Source: Aliirhizobium wenxiniae
GTDB lineage: Bacteria > Pseudomonadota > Alphaproteobacteria > Rhizobiales > Rhizobiaceae
Length of the DNA: 45,189 bases
Reading direction: 5' to 3'
NCBI RefSeq assembly: GCF_019511445.1
Contig: NZ_JAEUAN010000035.1
Coordinates: 1 to 45,189, forward strand
Shown here: positions 41,668 through 45,189 of the stretch, one piece after another
Layout of the letters: each line of letters begins with the position of its first letter
Position numbering within the stretch: position 1 is the first letter of the stretch
The notes under the pieces: model-generated
Told to the model about the DNA's origin: nothing
Database searches by the model: none
The model's input: the letters and a program-made list of their open reading frames with translations, nothing else
Position numbers and translations under genes: made by a program

Positions 41668-41946
41668 TTTCATGACTGCGACCTCAGCCCGTCCCTCGCC
41701 TTCAGAGCAAGTTCGCCCTGTGGTTAGCCGATTGCGTATACTAGCATTCCAAACTGCCGGGTCCAAAACGCCGTTACTCATGCGTATCGTCGTGGAGTTG
41801 CACTAGGCAACCGCCGCGCTTGCCTGGGCCATTGGTCCGCCTTCCTAGGCGGGACTAGTGGCCCACGAACAGCGGCGGGCCGCTCTCGATGAGAACGACC
41901 CGCAGGGCGGCTATTTTGCATCATCCAACTTCAGTAGATTTAGATT

Positions 41947-42360
41947 TTAGACCACGCCCTGCGCGCGCATTGCCTCGGCAACTTGGGTGAAGCCTGCCCC
42001 CAGCACGTAATTGGCCTTGGCGCCGTATTCCTCGGCGGTTTCCGCGCAACGATCGTGAAGCCCTTCATGATCTGGCGAAGCCGGTCGCGCGCCATTTCAA
42101 AGCTCCAGCTGTCACGGCTGGCGTTTTGCTGCATTTCCAAAGCGGAGGTTGCCACCCCACCTGCATTCGCTGCGTTCCCCGACCGAAAAAAACACCGGCT
42201 TCCTGAAACGCACGAACGGCCTCCGGTGTCGATGGCATATTTGCACCTTCCGCCACTGCAATAACGCCATTTGCGATCAATGCCTTTGCATCACGCCCGG
42301 AAAGTTCGTTCTGCGTGGCGCAGGTAGTGCAACGTCGCAAGGCACATCCCAGATGATCCC
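41947..42360 (-). pseudogene. gdhA: gdhA (NADP-glutamate dehydrogenase) C-terminal remnant
   Basis: Read across three frames the minus strand gives IWDVPCDVALP, CATQNELSGRDAKALIANGV, AVAEGANMPSTPEAVRAFQE, GGVATSALEMQQNASRDSW and finally ETAEEYGAKANYVLGAG to a stop at 41947. This is the last about 130 residues of NADP-specific glutamate dehydrogenase. Frameshifts near 42322, 42177 and 42060 each fit loss of one base in a short run (TT, GGG/A, GGGG). The first two thirds of the gene are absent. Confidence 0.8.
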
Positions 42361-42371
42361 TTGCGGGACAC

Positions 42372-42797
42372 ATGCAGCTCCCGGACGATCCTTTTTACCG
42401 ACCAACCCTGAACATGGAAGGCTCGACGAAACTCGCATATCTTGGATTTTTGAGCGTGCAGACTTTAATTGGAGCATGGCGGATTCGGCCAACTCAGCAG
42501 TTTTATCAGAGCTTCGATCATCAGTTCATGAATTGGGGTGGAGGCGGGACGCGACAAGACGCGGTTCAAAATGCGCTATTGATGCTTGAACATGTCGAGG
42601 CGCAAAGCCCAGAACTCCACGAACTGACAGGTTGGCCTCTCCGCCGTTTCAACCCGGCTCTCTCTATTTTGAGGAACGAACATCCGGACTGGTGCTGGCG
42701 CGACCGCTATCAATTCGATTTTCCAAGCCTGGGTTTGGTCATCGGCCCGAAGGAGAAGGCTGGTCTGCGGATGTTTATTAAGGCCGAGGGAGCTTGA
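42372..42797 (+). CDS. hypothetical protein, 141 residues
   Basis: I do not recognise this protein. It begins MQLPDDPFYRPTLNMEGSTK, is rich in aromatic residues (WRIRPTQQFYQSFDHQF, HPDWCWRDRYQFDFPSLGL) and looks globular and cytosolic. There is no clear ribosome binding site for ATG 42372 or for the ATG 14 codons later. It lies between the gdhA remnant and an IS-truncated HNH nuclease. The good amino-acid composition is the only evidence for it. Confidence 0.5.
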   Translation: MQLPDDPFYRPTLNMEGSTKLAYLGFLSVQTLIGAWRIRPTQQFYQSFDHQFMNWGGGGTRQDAVQNALLMLEHVEAQSPELHELTGWPLRRFNPALSILRNEHPDWCWRDRYQFDFPSLGLVIGPKEKAGLRMFIKAEGA

Positions 42798-42918
42798 TAT
42801 CTGAACGCGTATGAGCTGCTCGGACCGGCTGACGAAAAATGGCTGGAAGCAAATCAGGTCAATCTGCAAAGCGCGGAACGGAGTGCAGCTTTGAGAGGGC
42901 GTTCTCTCTAACCCGCTA

Positions 42919-43236
42919 CTATCCCTGCTCGGCGTGAGCTCGAATAAGGCTTTTAAGCGCATCAAGGGTCAGGCAGCCACCACCATAGTGAACCATGCGG
43001 TGACAATTCGCGCATAGCATTGCGAAATCCGTTGGAGTGGTTGGCTTATCGACACCTTTTCTGTCGGAGAGGGGCTCCAAATGATGGGCCTCAATGAAGC
43101 CTCGACCATGCGCCCCGTAACGTTTCTCAAAATCAAAGCCGCAGGCTTCACATACGAGTGGCATCATCGCAGCTTTAGCTCTCTCGACAATTGCCCGATT
43201 GCGCTTGATGACGTTCAGCTCCCGTACGATCCTCAA
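42919..43236 (-). CDS. HNH endonuclease, 5'-truncated by IS21
   Basis: The remaining part has a complete HNH nuclease domain: zinc-ribbon cysteines CEACG and CANCH, the catalytic EAHHLEPLSD and the final His in CHRMVH. The family cuts DNA with one metal ion and serves in restriction, homing or phage functions. TTG 43236 is the first possible start, but the frame is open without a stop to 43276, where the IS21 tip begins (residues VEPKKADDGVSEG precede), so the native N-terminal region has been removed by the IS. Confidence 0.8.
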   Translation of the reverse strand: MRIVRELNVIKRNRAIVERAKAAMMPLVCEACGFDFEKRYGAHGRGFIEAHHLEPLSDRKGVDKPTTPTDFAMLCANCHRMVHYGGGCLTLDALKSLIRAHAEQG

Positions 43237-43274
43237 CCCTTCAGAGACGCCATCATCAGCTTTTTTTGGCTCGA

Positions 43275-43306
43275 CCTGTTGGTTTCCACGCAGAACTGAG
43301 CCGGTT
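43275..43306 (-). repeat. 32-bp IS21 tip, copy 2 (matches 36533-36564)
   Basis: See the copy at 36533. Two bases outside the TG tip (CC) are also shared, which may be chance or a trace of the target sequence. Confidence 0.85.
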
Positions 43307-43359
43307 TTTCCACCGAGAAGTGAGCCACCTCTAAGTATGGTTTTCTGATCAGGGTTTGG

Positions 43360-44142
43360 TCAAGGGATCGGCTTTTCTCCTCTCTTCTGTGCTGCTGCGG
43401 CCGAGCTGGCCTTGAAGCGGAAGCTGTCGTTACCGGTTTCCAGGATGTGGCAACGGTGGGTGAGACGGTCGAGCAGAGCTGTCGTCATCTTGGCGTCGCC
43501 GAAGACGGTGGCCCATTCGCTGAAGCTGAGATTGGTGGTGATGACGACGCTGGTGCGCTCATAAAGCTTGCTCAACAGATGGAAGAGCAGCGCTCCACCT
43601 GAGGCACTGAACGGAAGGTATCCGAGCTCATCGAGGATCAGCAGATCGAGACGGACCAGGGTCTCGGCGATCTGGCCTGCCTTGCCCTTTGCCTTCTCCT
43701 GCTCGAGCGCATTGACCAATTCGATGGTCGAGAAGAAGCGGACCTTTCGGCGGTGATGCTCGATAGCCTGGACGCCGAGAGCAGTCGCGACGTGTGTTTT
43801 ACCTGTGCCCGGCCCGCCGACGAGAACAATGTTCTGTGCTCCGTCCATGAACTCGCATCGATGCAGTTGACGCACCGTCGCCTCGTTGATCTCGCTGGCG
43901 GCGAAGTCGTAGCCGGAGATATCCTTGTAGGCTGGGAAGCGGGCAGCCTTCATGTGATAGGCAATCGAGCGAACCTCGCGCTCGGCCATCTCGGCTTTCA
44001 GCAACTGGGACAGGATCGGTACGGCCGCATCGAATGCTGGTGCTCCTTGCTCGATCAGGTCGGTGACCGCTTGGGCCATGCCATACATCTTCAGGCTACG
44101 CAGCATGATGACGACGGCGGCGCTGGCAGGATCATGACGCAT
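43360..44142 (-). CDS. istB: IstB-like ATP-binding protein
   Basis: The 260-residue protein has the full IstB pattern: N-terminal helical domain, Walker A GGPGTGKT, Walker B LLILDELGYLP, and the end LLDRLTHRCHILETGNDSF. ATG 44142 follows GGAGG and overlaps the istA stop by 11 bases; the 12 codons before it lie within istA and are not used. It assists IstA in target capture. The gene is intact but its istA partner is broken. Confidence 0.95.
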   Translation of the reverse strand: MRHDPASAAVVIMLRSLKMYGMAQAVTDLIEQGAPAFDAAVPILSQLLKAEMAEREVRSIAYHMKAARFPAYKDISGYDFAASEINEATVRQLHRCEFMDGAQNIVLVGGPGTGKTHVATALGVQAIEHHRRKVRFFSTIELVNALEQEKAKGKAGQIAETLVRLDLLILDELGYLPFSASGGALLFHLLSKLYERTSVVITTNLSFSEWATVFGDAKMTTALLDRLTHRCHILETGNDSFRFKASSAAAAQKRGEKPIP

Positions 44143-45075
44143 GACGACCTCCCACGATCCGAACACGCAGGCCATCATAGCGCTCCACGTTTGCTTTGGG
44201 TTCGCGAGCCAAGGTTAGCGCCTGTGGCGTGTCGATGTCAGGACCGTCGGTTGTCTTCCCATCGATCAGACGATGCAGCAGGTTCAGCACATGCGTCTTG
44301 GTCGCGACGCCTTGATCCAGAGCCAGTTCCACAGCCCTGACGACAACCTGTTCGTCGTGATGAAGCACCAGAGCGAGGATGTCGGCCATCTCCCGATCGC
44401 CGCCCAGGCGACGCAGCATCTGGTCCTGCAACTGTCGAAAGGCCAGCGGCAATTCCAGGAAGGGAGCACCATTGCGCAGGGCACGAGGCTTGCGTTGGAT
44501 AACGGCAAGGTAATGCCGCCAATCATAAATCGTTCGCGGTGGTTTGTCGTGACTGCGTTCTATGATCCGCGGATGTTCGCAGAGGATATTGCCCTCGGCT
44601 GCAACGACCAGCCGCTCAGGATAAATCCGCAGGCTGACGGGCCGGTTAGCAAAGGAGGCCGGCACGCTGTAGCGGTTCCGTTCGAAGGTGATCAGGCATG
44701 TCGGCGAGACCCGCTTGCTCTGCTCGACGAAGCCGTCAAACATAGCGGGCAATGCCATCAAAGCAGGCTGCTCATCAGCCCAAACATCGGCGATCGAACC
44801 GGGCAGGCTCCCGTGCGGTGTCTCCTGCCACAGGTTCTGGCAGTGCTGCTCCAGCCAGAGGTTCAACGTTGCCAAATCCGGGAAGTCGGGCATCTGTTGC
44901 CACAGGCGTGGACGAGAATCCTGAACGTTTTTCTCGACCTGCCCTTTCTCCCAGCCCGCAGCAGGATTGCAGAACTCAGGTGCAAAGACGTAGTGGTTCG
45001 TCATCGCAAGGAACCGGATGTTGACCTGTCGCTCCTTGCCCCGGCCGACGCGATCGACCGCTGTCTTCATATTAT
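44132..45075 (-). pseudogene. istA: istA transposase, 5'-truncated by an IS110-family insertion
   Basis: The frame from 45075 reads NMKTAVDRVGRGKERQVN onward with the DDE domain (FCNPAAGWEKGQVEKNVQD carries the catalytic Glu) and the C-terminal domain to GGRHAS. The first about 190 residues, with helix-turn-helix and the first catalytic Asp, are missing on this side. The ATG at 45070 is just the internal Met of the conserved NMK. Confidence 0.88.
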
Positions 45076-45189
45076 GGGATGGACGCCTCCCTCCGAACCT
45101 TCAGAATGAAAGGCCACCAAAGGAGGAAGTCATGACATTCGAATTGCTCGCAATCGATCTCGGAAAGTCGTCGTTTCATCTGCACAGCA
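45076..45189 (+). mobile_element. IS110-family element, left end (cut by window edge)
   Basis: istA similarity ends at 45075; the 56-base leader that follows contains GGAGG and then an IS110-type transposase start. The element's right end lies outside the window. IS110 elements use an RNA-guided DEDD recombinase and have no classical terminal inverted repeats or target duplication, consistent with what can be seen. Confidence 0.7.
45132..45189 (+). CDS. IS110-family transposase, first 19 codons
   Basis: MTFELLAIDLGKSSFHLHS is the typical beginning of an IS110 (IS1111-like) transposase; the Asp in AIDLGKSSF is the first catalytic residue of the DEDD RuvC-like domain. A strong AGGAGG lies six bases upstream of the ATG. 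The rest is outside the window. Confidence 0.8.
   Translation, partial: MTFELLAIDLGKSSFHLHS

Larger units (their letters stand above)
43277..45075 (-). mobile_element. IS21-family element, istB end plus most of istA
   Basis: The tip TGTTGGTTTCCACGCAGAAC starts at 43277 and is followed by subterminal repeats (GAACTGAGCC, GAAGTGAGCC), istB and istA in the minus orientation. istA is cut at about 45075 by an IS110-family element. Together with the remnant at 36535 this is the same or a near-identical IS type. Confidence 0.9.

Noticed and set aside
1..45189. CRISPR arrays, tRNA or rRNA genes, replication origin
   Set aside because: No regularly spaced 25-40 base repeats with unique spacers, no tRNA-like cloverleaf noticed and no repABC or iteron pattern found on reading. 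The GTCCGG array at 691-784 is an IS end, not a CRISPR.

Overview
The window reads as an accessory replicon (plasmid or chromosomal island) of a Rhizobiaceae-type alphaproteobacterium, close to Rhizobium/Agrobacterium. The basis is the high GC, the gene families present (HWE-type sensor kinase, rhizobial methyl-accepting chemotaxis protein with a C-terminal NWQEF peptide, TctABC uptake system, many small proteins of rhizobial style, GlxA-type AraC regulators) and the density of insertion-sequence debris. The species is an inference; no rRNA, tRNA, replication or conjugation gene is present to fix it.

Layout. 1-0.8 kb: 3' end of an IS21-family element (istB plus terminal repeats) inserted in a small membrane-protein gene. 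0.9-3.7 kb: small proteins, a cold-shock protein with its own terminator, and a cysteine-cluster protein. 3.9-5.4 kb: a wrecked arsenic-type locus (DUF6428, a 19-codon arsR start, an ArsR-type operator, a broken MFS gene). 5.6-11 kb: an AadA-like nucleotidyltransferase, small rhizobial proteins and several gene fragments butted together (DUF1349, prpF, ftsI). 11.3-13.5 kb: HWE histidine kinase plus single-domain response regulator. 13.8-20.7 kb: the best-preserved metabolic block, IclR regulator, TctC-TctB-TctA uptake and an FMN 2-hydroxyacid oxidase on the minus strand, facing a D-2-hydroxyacid dehydrogenase and an RraA/HMG-aldolase-type protein on the plus strand; a perfect 17-bp palindrome sits in the divergent promoter region. 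20.8-29.9 kb: a run of redox and detoxification-type genes (AhpD-like, alpha/beta hydrolase, GlxA regulator, four SDRs, cupin, ABM monooxygenase, zinc-free-type quinone reductase, HxlR regulator, MFS pump), several of them frameshifted; one 16-bp palindrome is repeated exactly upstream of two SDR genes. 30.3-33.7 kb: TehA-like channel, second GlxA regulator and a haloperoxidase-like hydrolase with two plausible starts, one carrying a twin-arginine signal. 34.2-36.5 kb: Rrf2-NmrA-cupin-AhpD-like operon. 36.5-45.2 kb: two remnants of one IS21-type element whose termini face each other across a region with a diguanylate cyclase, a chemoreceptor, a gdhA remnant, an unknown gene and an IS-truncated HNH nuclease; an IS110-family element begins at the right edge inside istA.

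How the genes fit together. The 13.8-20.7 kb block looks like a complete catabolic unit: a periplasmic binding protein and permease import a carboxylate, an FMN oxidase and an NAD dehydrogenase interconvert 2-hydroxy and 2-oxo acids, and the RraA-type protein is a candidate 2-oxoacid aldolase/decarboxylase. The 20.8-36.5 kb blocks share themes (AhpD, SDR, cupin, small regulators) typical of responses to reactive electrophiles or quinones. 

Throughout the window many genes are frameshifted, and almost every shift I could resolve fits loss of one base from a short homopolymer, while long neighbours (TctA, chemoreceptor, kinase) are intact. This could be real pseudogene decay in an IS-rich region or base-calling indels; it matters for interpreting all calls marked pseudogene here.
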